From NCBI GenBank assembly GCA_051656905.1, contig JBOFJQ010000010.1, positions 62,001 to 126,000 of the forward strand: a stretch of 64,000 bases of DNA, given 5' to 3'. Under the pieces are notes generated by a model, which searched no databases, was not told the DNA's origin, and saw only the letters and a program-made list of their open reading frames with translations. A program made the position numbers and the translations under genes. This DNA comes from JAGNZR01 sp051656905 (GTDB taxonomy: Bacteria > Fusobacteriota > Fusobacteriia > Fusobacteriales > Fusobacteriaceae). Numbering within the stretch: the first letter of the stretch is position 1; every line of letters begins with the position of its first letter. Positions 1-7,557 of the stretch are shown here, in pieces.

Positions 1-2
1 TA

Positions 3-788
3 CTTTCTGGATTGCTTTTTAGTGTTCTAGGAGTTAACTACTATGTTTTAGGATTATTTATTATAATATTTATGCCAATTTGTATAAAATTTAATCTAAT
101 TCAAGGGTTTTTAGTAAATGTAGTACTTTCATTACACCTTATTAGTGAAAATTCCTCATCATTTAAATTGCTTTTAAATGAATTTGGAATACTTATGATT
201 GGTCTTCTTACTGCTATGGCATTTAATCTTTATATGCCAAACTTAAATAAAGAGATTAATACTATTAGAAAAGAAATTGGTGAGATAATGCAAAAAATCC
301 TTATGGTAATGTCACAGGATTTAAAGTGTCAATGCTGTTCAGGAGGAGAGGATAAATATTTTGCTCAACTAAAAGAACTTGGAAACAAAGGAAAAAATCT
401 TTCAATAGAGCAACATAATAACTCTGTTTTAACTTCAAGTTTTAATAATTTTGATTATTTTAGAATGAGATATATTCAGTATAAAATTTTAAAAAGAATG
501 AAGCGTAGTTTTATAAGAATTTATAATTCTGGAGCTCCAGGAGTTGTAATAGCAGAGCTTATCGAGAAGATTTGTTATACAACGTTTGATACTGTAGACA
601 TTGAAGTAGTACTAACTGAGATTGAAAAAACAAAAATTCAATTTAAAAATAGTGAACTTCCTAAAAATAGAGATGAATTTGAGAATAGAGCAATACTTTA
701 TGATTTCCTTATGGATCTTGAAGAGTTTGCTTCAGTAGTATTAGAGTACTTAAAGAATTACCCAAGAATTAAAAAAACTCAAGAATAA
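3..788 (+). CDS. Aromatic acid exporter family membrane protein, 5' end cut by window
   Basis: The frame is open to the left edge, so the N-terminus is missing. The visible part begins with hydrophobic segments (about the first 90 residues) that look like the last membrane helices of an ArAE_1/FUSC-type exporter. A soluble, charged helical tail of about 170 residues follows, as in the C-terminal domain of that family. A CQCC cysteine cluster lies near residue 107 of the visible part. Members are proposed to export aromatic acids across the inner membrane, but the substrate here is unknown. The family call rests on overall architecture only. Confidence 0.6.
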   Translation, partial: LSGLLFSVLGVNYYVLGLFIIIFMPICIKFNLIQGFLVNVVLSLHLISENSSSFKLLLNEFGILMIGLLTAMAFNLYMPNLNKEINTIRKEIGEIMQKILMVMSQDLKCQCCSGGEDKYFAQLKELGNKGKNLSIEQHNNSVLTSSFNNFDYFRMRYIQYKILKRMKRSFIRIYNSGAPGVVIAELIEKICYTTFDTVDIEVVLTEIEKTKIQFKNSELPKNRDEFENRAILYDFLMDLEEFASVVLEYLKNYPRIKKTQE

Positions 789-827
789 TTTGAGTTATTA
801 ATATGAAAAAATTAAATATTTAGATAA

Positions 828-856
828 AAAAAGGTTAGGACTTTCCTAACCTTTTT
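828..856. terminator. Bidirectional intrinsic terminator
   Basis: A perfect 13-bp stem (AAAAAGGTTAGGA / TCCTAACCTTTTT) with a 3-base loop has A and T runs on its two sides. It sits between the converging exporter gene and the minus-strand antiporter gene and can end both transcripts. Confidence 0.85.
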
Positions 857-891
857 GTTTTATCTTTTATATACTTTATATTAATCATTTA

Positions 892-2079
892 TTATTCTCT
901 GTTCAAAAATTTCTTTCCTAAAACATCAATTAAAATAGCACCAGCAGGAGCAGTTAATAAAATAGACATAACAGCAATTGCAAGAATTGTTTCACCAGAT
1001 GGAACCCCGCTCATAAGTGGAATAGCACCAATTGCAGCTTGAACAGTAGCTTTTGGCATATAGGCAATAATAGTAAAAAACTTCTCTTTAAAGCTAAAAT
1101 TAGTACCTAAAAGTGAGACATAGACACCTATTCCACGAGCTATAAGCCCAATTAGAAGAATTATAACTCCAACTCCTCCAGATTTTATTGCAACACCAAT
1201 ATTAACTTGAGCACCAACTAAAACAAAAAGTATTATCTCAGCAAAAACCCAAATTTTATTAAATTTTGCAGAAAGTCTTGTTCCAACATTTGGCAAAAGT
1301 TCTAAAATAAAAAATCCTATTGTCATAATTCCAAGAAGAGATGCAATTTCAATGTGAAAACTACTGCTAATATATTTCTCAAAACTATTAAAAAGTATTG
1401 CAATAGCAAGGATAAGAATAGCTTTTTTTGTATCTCTAATAGAATAATTTTTAAAGAACTTTATTAAAATAAATCCAATAATAGCTCCTATTCCAATTCC
1501 AATAACTATAGAGAGTGGAATATTTAAAATATTAGCAATAATGTTCACACTTTTTCCGCCATATAATCCTAAAAAACTTGAAAATATTGTTATAGCAAAA
1601 ACATCATCAACAGATGCACCAGCTAAAATAATTGTTGGAATTTTTTTATCTGTCCCTATTTTTTTCTCTTGAAATTCTAACATTTTAGGAACTATGACAG
1701 CTGGTGAAACAGCCGCAATAATAAATCCTAGTATTCCCCCTTCAATAAATGAAAAGTTAAGAAAATACATAGAACATATAGCGATTGTAAGACCTTCGAA
1801 AATGCCGGGAATACAGCTCATTTTTAAAACTTCTTTTTTTACAGCGTTAAGCTCATTTTTCTTTATTCCCAGTCCTGCTCTAAGAAGAATTACTATAAGA
1901 GCGATTAAACGAAGATCGCCGGAAATAGCCAAAAGATTAGAATCTATTTTATTAAAACCGTAAGGTCCTATTAATATTCCTAAAAGGATCATACCTAGAA
2001 GTCCAGGAAGTTTTATTTTAATAAAAATTTCATTAATTAAAAATGCTGAAATAAGTATAAGTGCTAAACTAAATGCCAT
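892..2079 (-). CDS. Cation:proton antiporter (CPA family)
   Basis: This 395-residue, almost entirely hydrophobic protein has about 11-13 predicted membrane segments, the usual size of a Na_H_Exchanger (PF00999) domain without a cytoplasmic tail. The segment GASVDDVFA near residues 154-162 carries the paired aspartates that bind ions in electrogenic CPA antiporters such as NapA. It most likely exchanges Na+ or K+ for H+ across the inner membrane; the ion cannot be read from the sequence. The ATG is preceded by a strong AAAGGAGG ribosome binding site. It is monocistronic, with the shared terminator at its 3' end. Confidence 0.85.
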   Translation of the reverse strand: MAFSLALILISAFLINEIFIKIKLPGLLGMILLGILIGPYGFNKIDSNLLAISGDLRLIALIVILLRAGLGIKKNELNAVKKEVLKMSCIPGIFEGLTIAICSMYFLNFSFIEGGILGFIIAAVSPAVIVPKMLEFQEKKIGTDKKIPTIILAGASVDDVFAITIFSSFLGLYGGKSVNIIANILNIPLSIVIGIGIGAIIGFILIKFFKNYSIRDTKKAILILAIAILFNSFEKYISSSFHIEIASLLGIMTIGFFILELLPNVGTRLSAKFNKIWVFAEIILFVLVGAQVNIGVAIKSGGVGVIILLIGLIARGIGVYVSLLGTNFSFKEKFFTIIAYMPKATVQAAIGAIPLMSGVPSGETILAIAVMSILLTAPAGAILIDVLGKKFLNRE

Positions 2080-2290
2080 TTAAGCCTCCTTTTAATATGA
2101 ATTTAAATTTAGATTTAGTATGTAATAATAACTTTTGTGGATAATTAAGTCAAGTTTTTATTTAATATGAAATCAAATTAGAAATAAAATCAAATTATTG
2201 TAAGATATAGTGGTTTTTACTCTTTAAATGATGTATAATTGGAAAACTAAAAATGATAATTTCAAATTAATTTATATATGGGGGAATAAA

Positions 2291-2833
2291 ATGTTTGAAG
2301 GTAAAAAAATAAAAATAAGGGCTTATAATGAAAAAGATACGTATAAAATATGGGAACTTATTAGTGAAAAAGGAATAAGAGAGACATTAAGCGTTGATGC
2401 AATTTTTCCTTACTCTTTTGAGAATGAAAAAAGTTTTGTAAATAGTGCAATGAATTATAATGGTGAACTTTTCAATTTTGTAATAGAAGATTTAAAGACA
2501 CAGGACGTTATTGGTGGGTGTGGTATTAATGCTATGGATAGAAAAAATAGTGCGGCAACTATTGGAATATGGTTAGGAAAAGAATATCATGGAAAAGGAT
2601 TTGCATCAGATGCTTTAAGAGTTTTATGCAGTTTTATATTTGATGAATTAAATGTTAATAAAGTTAAATTAAATTATTTTGATTTTAATTCTGCAGGGAA
2701 AAAATGTTATGAAGCAGTTGGATTTATTCAAGAGGGAGTTCATAGAAAAGAGATTTTTAGATATGGGAAATATCATGATAAAATAAGTATGGGATTATTT
2801 AAAAATGAGCTAAAAAAATCTGATAGAAATTAA
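2291..2833 (+). CDS. GNAT-family N-acetyltransferase
   Basis: This is a 180-residue RimJ/RimL-like GNAT acetyltransferase. It opens with the typical MFEGKKIKIRAYNEKD strand-helix. The acetyl-CoA loop is seen as WLGKEYHGKGFASDAL (about residues 97-112). It ends with the family's N-S-A-G-K-K-C-Y-E-A-V-G-F signature. The acceptor (ribosomal protein N-terminus, small amine or drug) is unknown. I chose ATG 2291 because a GGGGG ribosome binding site lies just upstream; an upstream in-frame ATG at 2228 has no such site and adds non-family sequence. It stands alone ahead of the Mg2+ locus. Confidence 0.85.
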   Translation: MFEGKKIKIRAYNEKDTYKIWELISEKGIRETLSVDAIFPYSFENEKSFVNSAMNYNGELFNFVIEDLKTQDVIGGCGINAMDRKNSAATIGIWLGKEYHGKGFASDALRVLCSFIFDELNVNKVKLNYFDFNSAGKKCYEAVGFIQEGVHRKEIFRYGKYHDKISMGLFKNELKKSDRN

Positions 2834-2895
2834 AAAATAAGTTGAAAATATTATAAAAATTACAATAATTAGAAAGATACATGAGATTAATTAAT

Positions 2896-2930
2896 TTGAC
2901 AGATACTATTATAATATGTTATTCTATAAT
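2896..2930 (+). promoter_or_regulatory. Probable sigma-70 promoter for the M-box/mgtA transcript
   Basis: A perfect TTGACA lies at 2896-2901. TATTCT follows at 18-bp spacing, and a better TATAAT lies at 2925-2930 but 23 bp away, so the exact -10 is uncertain. The start would fall about 30-40 bases before the riboswitch core. Confidence 0.45.
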
Positions 2931-2957
2931 AGAAACAAATTCATATACCATTTAAAT

Positions 2958-3107
2958 ATTTATCGGTAGGTGAGGTTACCATAAGGATACGGGTTGCTGC
3001 CGCAAAATAGTGGAGACACTAATAGTTGGTTAGCAGAATACGTCGATTCAAGGCGTATTTTAATGCAATTACAAGCCTTATAGAGCTAAAACTTGAACGA
3101 AGTAAAT
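2958..3107 (+). ncRNA. M-box (ykoK-type) Mg2+ riboswitch aptamer
   Basis: The conserved M-box core is plainly readable: GGTGAGGTTACC near 2968, GGGTTGCTGCCGCAAAA near 2991, GAGACACTAATAGTTGG near 3013, a TACGTCGATTCAAGGCGTA hairpin near 3039, TTTTAATGCA near 3058 and GAGCTAAAACTTGAACGAAG near 3083. ATTTA (2958-2962) and TAAAT (3103-3107) can close the outer stem. M-box RNAs fold when several Mg2+ ions bind and then stop expression of Mg2+ transporters. The gene downstream is an MgtA-type Mg2+ ATPase, which fits. Confidence 0.95.
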
Positions 3108-3154
3108 TATAAATTATTTTTGATTTTTTTGATATGTCAAAATAGTTAATATTG

Positions 3155-3182
3155 CTCGTTCATGTATGGACGAGTTTTTTTT
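3155..3182 (+). terminator. Riboswitch expression-platform terminator
   Basis: A CTCGTTC/GGACGAG stem with a 6-base loop is followed by eight T residues. The 5' arm TCGTTCA (3156-3162) is exactly complementary to TGAACGA (3094-3100) at the 3' edge of the M-box. The two can form an antiterminator when the aptamer is unfolded. This predicts premature termination at high Mg2+. Confidence 0.85.
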
Positions 3183-3216
3183 ATATAAATTTAATTGAAA
3201 ATTAGGAGGTGGAAAA

Positions 3217-3330
3217 ATGGAGATAAGTCTGAGGATAGAAGATGATGTATACCCCAGTAGGCAGTATATTTATCTAGAAAAGAGTTTGAAAAGACAGCAT
3301 GATGATGTCTCTGTTTTTTTATTGCCTTAA
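3217..3330 (+). CDS. 37-residue leader ORF between the M-box and mgtA
   Basis: This short ORF begins MEISLRIEDDVYPSR and ends FLLP. It has a near-ideal TTAGGAGGT ribosome binding site 6 bases before its ATG, better than many full genes here. The peptide is charged, with no membrane segment or signal. Its 3' third holds a small hairpin, AGACA (3292-3296) with TGTCT (3306-3310), followed by a run of seven T, which resembles an attenuator. Its stop codon lies 20 bases before a hairpin over the mgtA ribosome binding site. Its position resembles mgtL of enterobacteria, but I see no sequence likeness. It may be a regulatory leader peptide rather than a functional protein. Confidence 0.55.
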   Translation: MEISLRIEDDVYPSRQYIYLEKSLKRQHDDVSVFLLP

Positions 3331-3349
3331 ATTATTTATAAATATATTG

Positions 3350-3375
3350 CCTCTTAAAAAATAAGATTTAAGAGG
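3350..3375 (+). promoter_or_regulatory. Hairpin covering the mgtA ribosome binding site
   Basis: CCTCTTAAA (3350-3358) and TTTAAGAGG (3367-3375) form a perfect 9-bp stem with an 8-base loop. The right arm contains most of the GAGGAG ribosome binding site (3372-3377) that serves the mgtA ATG at 3385. When folded it should lower initiation. A ribosome finishing the leader ORF at 3330 could affect its folding. Confidence 0.6.
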
Positions 3376-3384
3376 AGATGAAAA

Positions 3385-6099
3385 ATGTCAAGAATAGATA
3401 TTAGACACATATTAAAGTATCGTAATGATAATGGAAAATTAAGCAATGAGGATTTTAATAATAATTTAAGAATACTAGCGTTATTAACAAAAAGTAATCT
3501 TTTAGAAAAATTAGAAGCAGATGAAGTTTTAGGATTAACAGAAGAAAAAATAGAAAATAAAAGAGAAAAATTAGGATATAACGTTATTACTAATAAGAAA
3601 AAAGATGGTATTTTATATAAATTATACCACTCTTTTATAAACCCTTTTTCATTAGTTTTAATTTTTTTAGCAGTAGTATCATTTTTTACAGATTATTATT
3701 TAGCCATACCAGAAGAGAGAAGTTTGACAGCAGTTATAATAATTTTAACTATGGTAACACTAAGTGGAGTCCTACGTTTTGTTCAAGAAGGAAAATCTAC
3801 AAAAGCTGGAGAAAAATTAAAAGCAATGATAAATACAACAACTTCAGTTTTAAGAAATGGAACTTTTTCAGAACTTCCAATTTCAGAACTTATGGTTGGA
3901 GATATTGTAAAATTAGCAGCTGGGGATATGATTCCTGCAGATATAAGAATTTTATCTGCTAAAGACCTTTTTATAAGTCAATCATCTATGACAGGAGAGT
4001 CTGAACCAGTAGAAAAATTTGTAAATATTTCAGAAAAATTATTTGATAATGCTGAAGTATCACATTTTGAATTTGAAAATTTAGCATACATGGGAACAAA
4101 CACAGTAAGTGGATCAGCAACAGGTGTAGTTATTGGAATTGGAAATAACACTTACCTTGGAAAAATGTCAGATTTGATAACAGAAAAAAGAGATACAACT
4201 AGTTTTGACAAGGGTGTAAACTCTGTTAGTTGGATTCTTATTAGATTCATGATGTTCATGGTTCCAGTTGTCTTTGTAGTAAATGGATTAACGAAAGGAA
4301 ACTGGTTAGAGGCATTACTATTTGCAATATCTATAGCAGTTGGATTAACTCCAGAGATGTTGCCGATGATAGTTACAACAAATCTTGCTAAGGGTGCTGT
4401 TGTTATGTCACAGAACAAGACTATAGTAAAGAACTTAAATGCTATTCAAAATTTTGGAGCAATGAATCTTCTTTGTACAGATAAAACTGGAACATTGACA
4501 GAGGATCACATAGTTTTAGAAAGACATTTAAATGTTCATGGTGTAGAAGATTTAAGAGTTTTAAAATATGGATATTTAAATAGTTATTTTCAAACAGGTC
4601 TTAAAAATCTTTTAGACATTGCAATTTTAACTTTTGGAGCAAAAGAAAATATGAGCTCTTTAGAAGAAGAGTATGAAAAAATAGATGAGATTCCATTTGA
4701 TTTTCAAAGAAGAAGAATGTCAGTTGTATTAAAGAATAAGGTAAAAAAATCACAAATTATAACTAAAGGTGCAGTTGAAGAGATGATATCTATTTGTACT
4801 TTTGTTGAGTATAATGGTGCCGTTGTTCCAATGACCGAACAGCTAAAAAACCAAATTTTAGAAACTGTATATAAATTGAATGAAGAGGGATTAAGAGTAA
4901 TTGCAATAGCTAAGAAGAGTAATTTTACTGAGGAAAAAGGATTTACAGTAGCTGATGAAAATGAAATGGTTCTAATAGGGTATATAGGATTTTTAGATCC
5001 ACCGAAAGAGTCAGCAGCAGAAGCAATAAAAGCTCTTTTTGAATATGGTGTAGATGTAAAAGTATTAACAGGGGATAACGAAATAGTAACAAAGCACGTA
5101 TGCCAAAAAGTAGGTATAGAGGATACAAATATATTACTAGGTTCTCAAATCGATAGCATGAGTGACGATGAACTAAAAGTAGCAATTGAGAAAACACATA
5201 TATTTGCCAAGTTATCACCACAACAAAAAGCAAGAGTAGTTTCATTATTCCGTGAAAATGGTCATGTTGTTGGATTTATGGGAGATGGAATAAATGACGC
5301 TCCTGCTATGAGAAAATCTGATGTAGCAATTTCAGTTGATACAGCAGTAGATATAGCTAAAGAGTGTGCAGATATAATCCTTCTTGAAAAAGATTTAATG
5401 GTTCTAGAAAGAGGCGTTATTCAAGGAAGAAAAACTTTTGCAAATATTATAAAATATATAAAAATGACAGCAAGTTCAAATTTTGGAAATATGTTTAGTA
5501 TATTAATTGCCAGTGCATTTTTACCATTTTTACCAATGATGCCAACTCAGATTTTATTATTAAATCTAATTTATGATAATTCTTGCATTGTAATTCCATG
5601 GGATAATGTAGATGAAGAGTATTTAAAAGTACCACGTAAATGGGAATCAGATGGAATATCAAAATTCATGCTATGGATAGGACCTACAAGTTCTGTATTT
5701 GATATTACAACTTATGCATTAATGTATTTTGTAATTTGTCCAATGGTACTTGGAGGAAGCTTTAATAGTGCAGGGATGGATAAAGATATGTTTATAGCTT
5801 TATTTAATACAGGATGGTTTGTAGAATCTTTATGGACTCAAACTCTTGTTATTCACATGATAAGAACTCCAAAGATTCCATTCATTCAAAGTATTGCATC
5901 TAAACCTGTTATGTTTGCTACAACTGCAGCTATAATAGTTGGAACAGTTATTCCTTACACGCCTTTAGGACCAGTGCTAGGATTTAGTAGCTTACCACCT
6001 GTTTATTACTTATTCTTAATGCTGACTATAGGATTATATATTGCTTTAGTTTCAGTTTTAAAAAAAATGTATATAAAAAAATATGGTAGACTTCTATAG
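3385..6099 (+). CDS. mgtA: Magnesium-importing P-type ATPase
   Basis: This 904-residue P-type ATPase of subfamily IIIB matches MgtA/MgtB in length. An N-terminal cytoplasmic region and two helices precede the actuator domain with SMTGES (201-206). Helix 4 reads GLTPEMLPMIV (320-330). The phosphorylated aspartate is D366 in DKTGT, and the hinge is GDGINDAP (from 633). Four to six C-terminal helices end the protein. It moves Mg2+ into the cytoplasm using ATP. The M-box riboswitch upstream makes Mg2+ the secure substrate and predicts induction under Mg2+ starvation. Confidence 0.97.
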   Translation: MSRIDIRHILKYRNDNGKLSNEDFNNNLRILALLTKSNLLEKLEADEVLGLTEEKIENKREKLGYNVITNKKKDGILYKLYHSFINPFSLVLIFLAVVSFFTDYYLAIPEERSLTAVIIILTMVTLSGVLRFVQEGKSTKAGEKLKAMINTTTSVLRNGTFSELPISELMVGDIVKLAAGDMIPADIRILSAKDLFISQSSMTGESEPVEKFVNISEKLFDNAEVSHFEFENLAYMGTNTVSGSATGVVIGIGNNTYLGKMSDLITEKRDTTSFDKGVNSVSWILIRFMMFMVPVVFVVNGLTKGNWLEALLFAISIAVGLTPEMLPMIVTTNLAKGAVVMSQNKTIVKNLNAIQNFGAMNLLCTDKTGTLTEDHIVLERHLNVHGVEDLRVLKYGYLNSYFQTGLKNLLDIAILTFGAKENMSSLEEEYEKIDEIPFDFQRRRMSVVLKNKVKKSQIITKGAVEEMISICTFVEYNGAVVPMTEQLKNQILETVYKLNEEGLRVIAIAKKSNFTEEKGFTVADENEMVLIGYIGFLDPPKESAAEAIKALFEYGVDVKVLTGDNEIVTKHVCQKVGIEDTNILLGSQIDSMSDDELKVAIEKTHIFAKLSPQQKARVVSLFRENGHVVGFMGDGINDAPAMRKSDVAISVDTAVDIAKECADIILLEKDLMVLERGVIQGRKTFANIIKYIKMTASSNFGNMFSILIASAFLPFLPMMPTQILLLNLIYDNSCIVIPWDNVDEEYLKVPRKWESDGISKFMLWIGPTSSVFDITTYALMYFVICPMVLGGSFNSAGMDKDMFIALFNTGWFVESLWTQTLVIHMIRTPKIPFIQSIASKPVMFATTAAIIVGTVIPYTPLGPVLGFSSLPPVYYLFLMLTIGLYIALVSVLKKMYIKKYGRLL

Positions 6100-6126
6100 G
6101 AAAAATAGAGTATATTTGGTATAAAA

Positions 6127-6166
6127 CCTAATAAATCCTAAAAAATTCTAAAAAATTCTAATAAAT
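6127..6166 (+). repeat. Four 10-bp tandem repeats (YCTAAWAAAT)
   Basis: Four head-to-tail decamers, CCTAATAAAT, CCTAAAAAAT, TCTAAAAAAT and TCTAATAAAT, fill the space between the mgtA stop and the ribosome binding site of the next gene. They are perfect in period and differ only at two positions. Confidence 0.9.
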
Positions 6167-6176
6167 GGGAGGTACT

Positions 6177-6491
6177 ATGAAATTTCATGATTTTTTAACT
6201 ATTGTTTATCACTTTTTTGTAGTAGTATCAATTATTGTTATTTTATACGGTTTTTTCTATACAGTTTACAAAGTTATATTTCGTAGAAAAGAGATAGGGG
6301 TAAAGGAAGCAACAAGAGTTTACTTTGATAGTTCAATACTTGTTGGGCTCCAAATCCTTATAGTAGCTGACATTATAGAGACAATAATAGCTCCAGATTT
6401 AATGTCAACAATGAGAGTTTTTGCAGTAGTTTTAATAAGAACAATAATGAGTTTTTCATTGAATTGGGAATTAAAAAATATAAGAGAATAA
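6177..6491 (+). CDS. DUF1622 family membrane protein
   Basis: This 104-residue protein has three predicted membrane helices (about residues 12-32, 52-72 and 75-95). A basic loop YKVIFRRKEIG lies between the first two. The pattern fits the DUF1622 family of small inner-membrane proteins of unknown role. ATG 6177 is chosen because GGGAGGT sits 5-6 bases ahead of it; an in-frame ATG at 6165 would overlap that site. It follows mgtA by 77 bases with no terminator between, so it is probably co-transcribed and under the Mg2+ switch. A role in Mg2+ stress is only suggested by position. Confidence 0.75.
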   Translation: MKFHDFLTIVYHFFVVVSIIVILYGFFYTVYKVIFRRKEIGVKEATRVYFDSSILVGLQILIVADIIETIIAPDLMSTMRVFAVVLIRTIMSFSLNWELKNIRE

Positions 6492-6494
6492 ATT

Positions 6495-6522
6495 AAAAAG
6501 AGCAGATATCTGCTCTTTTTTT
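6495..6522. terminator. Bidirectional intrinsic terminator
   Basis: AAAAAGAGCAGA / TCTGCTCTTTTT forms a 12-bp stem around TA and is followed by T residues. It lies between the DUF1622 gene and the converging MerR-type gene. Confidence 0.85.
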
Positions 6523-6535
6523 ATTAATAATAATA

Positions 6536-7345
6536 TTAAATTTTTAGAACCTTTTGAATAGGCATATAAATTTTAATAAGAATACCTTTCCAAATCCCCC
6601 TGTTAGTTACTGAAGCTTCATAGTAAACAGATTTTTTTTCTATTATTTTATAACCTATAGAGGTTAAATAAGTTTTTAATTTTTCACAACTATCACTTAA
6701 TTCAATATCGTTTTCTTTGTGGTACATAGTTGCATAGAGCCCCTTTTCAATGATAAGGGTATCTCCTTTATTTGTTTCAGCAGCAAGAATATTTCCTTGA
6801 TAGTATATTCCGTTAATTATATCATCTGATGATTCGACAAGAATTCTAGGAGAGCTATCAATTTTATTTTCTTTAAGGATATTTTTTAATTTTGCATCAG
6901 CTGAAAAAACTGCATAGTCATCTTTTGGGAGAAGGATTTCTACAGCTACGCCTCTTTTCTCTTGTATTTCTTCAATCATAGGCTTTTCAATACCATCAAA
7001 CATCATAAGAGAAATCTCGTCTTTTTTATTTTTGATTAATTTTTTTGCTTTTTTTAAATTAACTATTTTTTCATCAACTGCGTCTAATTTTTTTTGAAGG
7101 TATTTAAAACTTTCTATACTATTTTTGCTTTCAAAATACTCTAAAATTTCATTGAGTGAAAAATCAGCAGATTTCAATCCAATAATAAAAGCTAAATCTA
7201 AAAATTGTTCTTCGGTATAATACCGGTAAGAGGTTTCTTTATCTATAATTAATGGTCTAAAAAGTCCAATTTTATCATAATGAATAAGGGTTTGTCTTGT
7301 AATACCAAAAAGATTAGCAACATCAGATATTTTGTATTTTTTCAT
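6536..7345 (-). CDS. MerR-family multidrug regulator with GyrI-like effector domain
   Basis: The 269-residue protein starts with a MerR winged helix (KYKISDVANLFGITRQTLIHY, SYRYYTEEQF; residues 2-75). A dimerisation helix follows (about 75-120, rich in Lys/Glu). The C-terminal half of about 145 residues is the size and shape of the BmrR/GyrI effector-binding fold. Such proteins bind lipophilic cations or drugs and twist a promoter with an overlong spacer to activate it. The gene is divergent from a TolC-RND efflux operon, and the intergenic region holds a promoter of exactly that type. It is therefore the likely activator of that operon. The drug ligand is unknown. Confidence 0.85.
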   Translation of the reverse strand: MKKYKISDVANLFGITRQTLIHYDKIGLFRPLIIDKETSYRYYTEEQFLDLAFIIGLKSADFSLNEILEYFESKNSIESFKYLQKKLDAVDEKIVNLKKAKKLIKNKKDEISLMMFDGIEKPMIEEIQEKRGVAVEILLPKDDYAVFSADAKLKNILKENKIDSSPRILVESSDDIINGIYYQGNILAAETNKGDTLIIEKGLYATMYHKENDIELSDSCEKLKTYLTSIGYKIIEKKSVYYEASVTNRGIWKGILIKIYMPIQKVLKI

Positions 7346-7358
7346 AAAAAAATTCTCC

Positions 7359-7390
7359 TTGACTGTATTGTATAGGACATAGTTTATAAT
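7359..7390 (+). promoter_or_regulatory. MerR-type promoter/operator for the efflux operon
   Basis: TTGACT (7359-7364) and TATAAT (7385-7390) are 20 bp apart, longer than the standard 17 and typical of MerR-controlled promoters. Between and across them GTATTGTA (7364-7371) and TATAATAC (7385-7392) form a near-perfect dyad. The site begins 14 bases upstream of the merR start, so it could also set autoregulation. Confidence 0.6.
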
Positions 7391-7557
7391 ACATTGTACC
7401 TTAAAATAAAATAAAATAAAAGATTGAATATTAAAAAATTTTAATTATTATTTTTTTTTAGTTATTTTTTAGTTGTTTTATATAAAAAAATAGAGGAAAT
7501 AGGTATGAAAAAAACGAATAAAGAAGAAGATAAACAAATAATGTAAAAGGAGTTTTT

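Noticed and set aside
6127..6166. Decamer repeats as a CRISPR or IS end
   Set aside because: Units have no spacers, are only 10 bases and have no adjacent cas or transposase gene.
7505..7546. A 13-codon ORF with a GAGG-like site just before tolC
   Set aside because: Too short and low in complexity (Lys/Glu rich); nothing shows it is translated, and no hairpin is linked to it.
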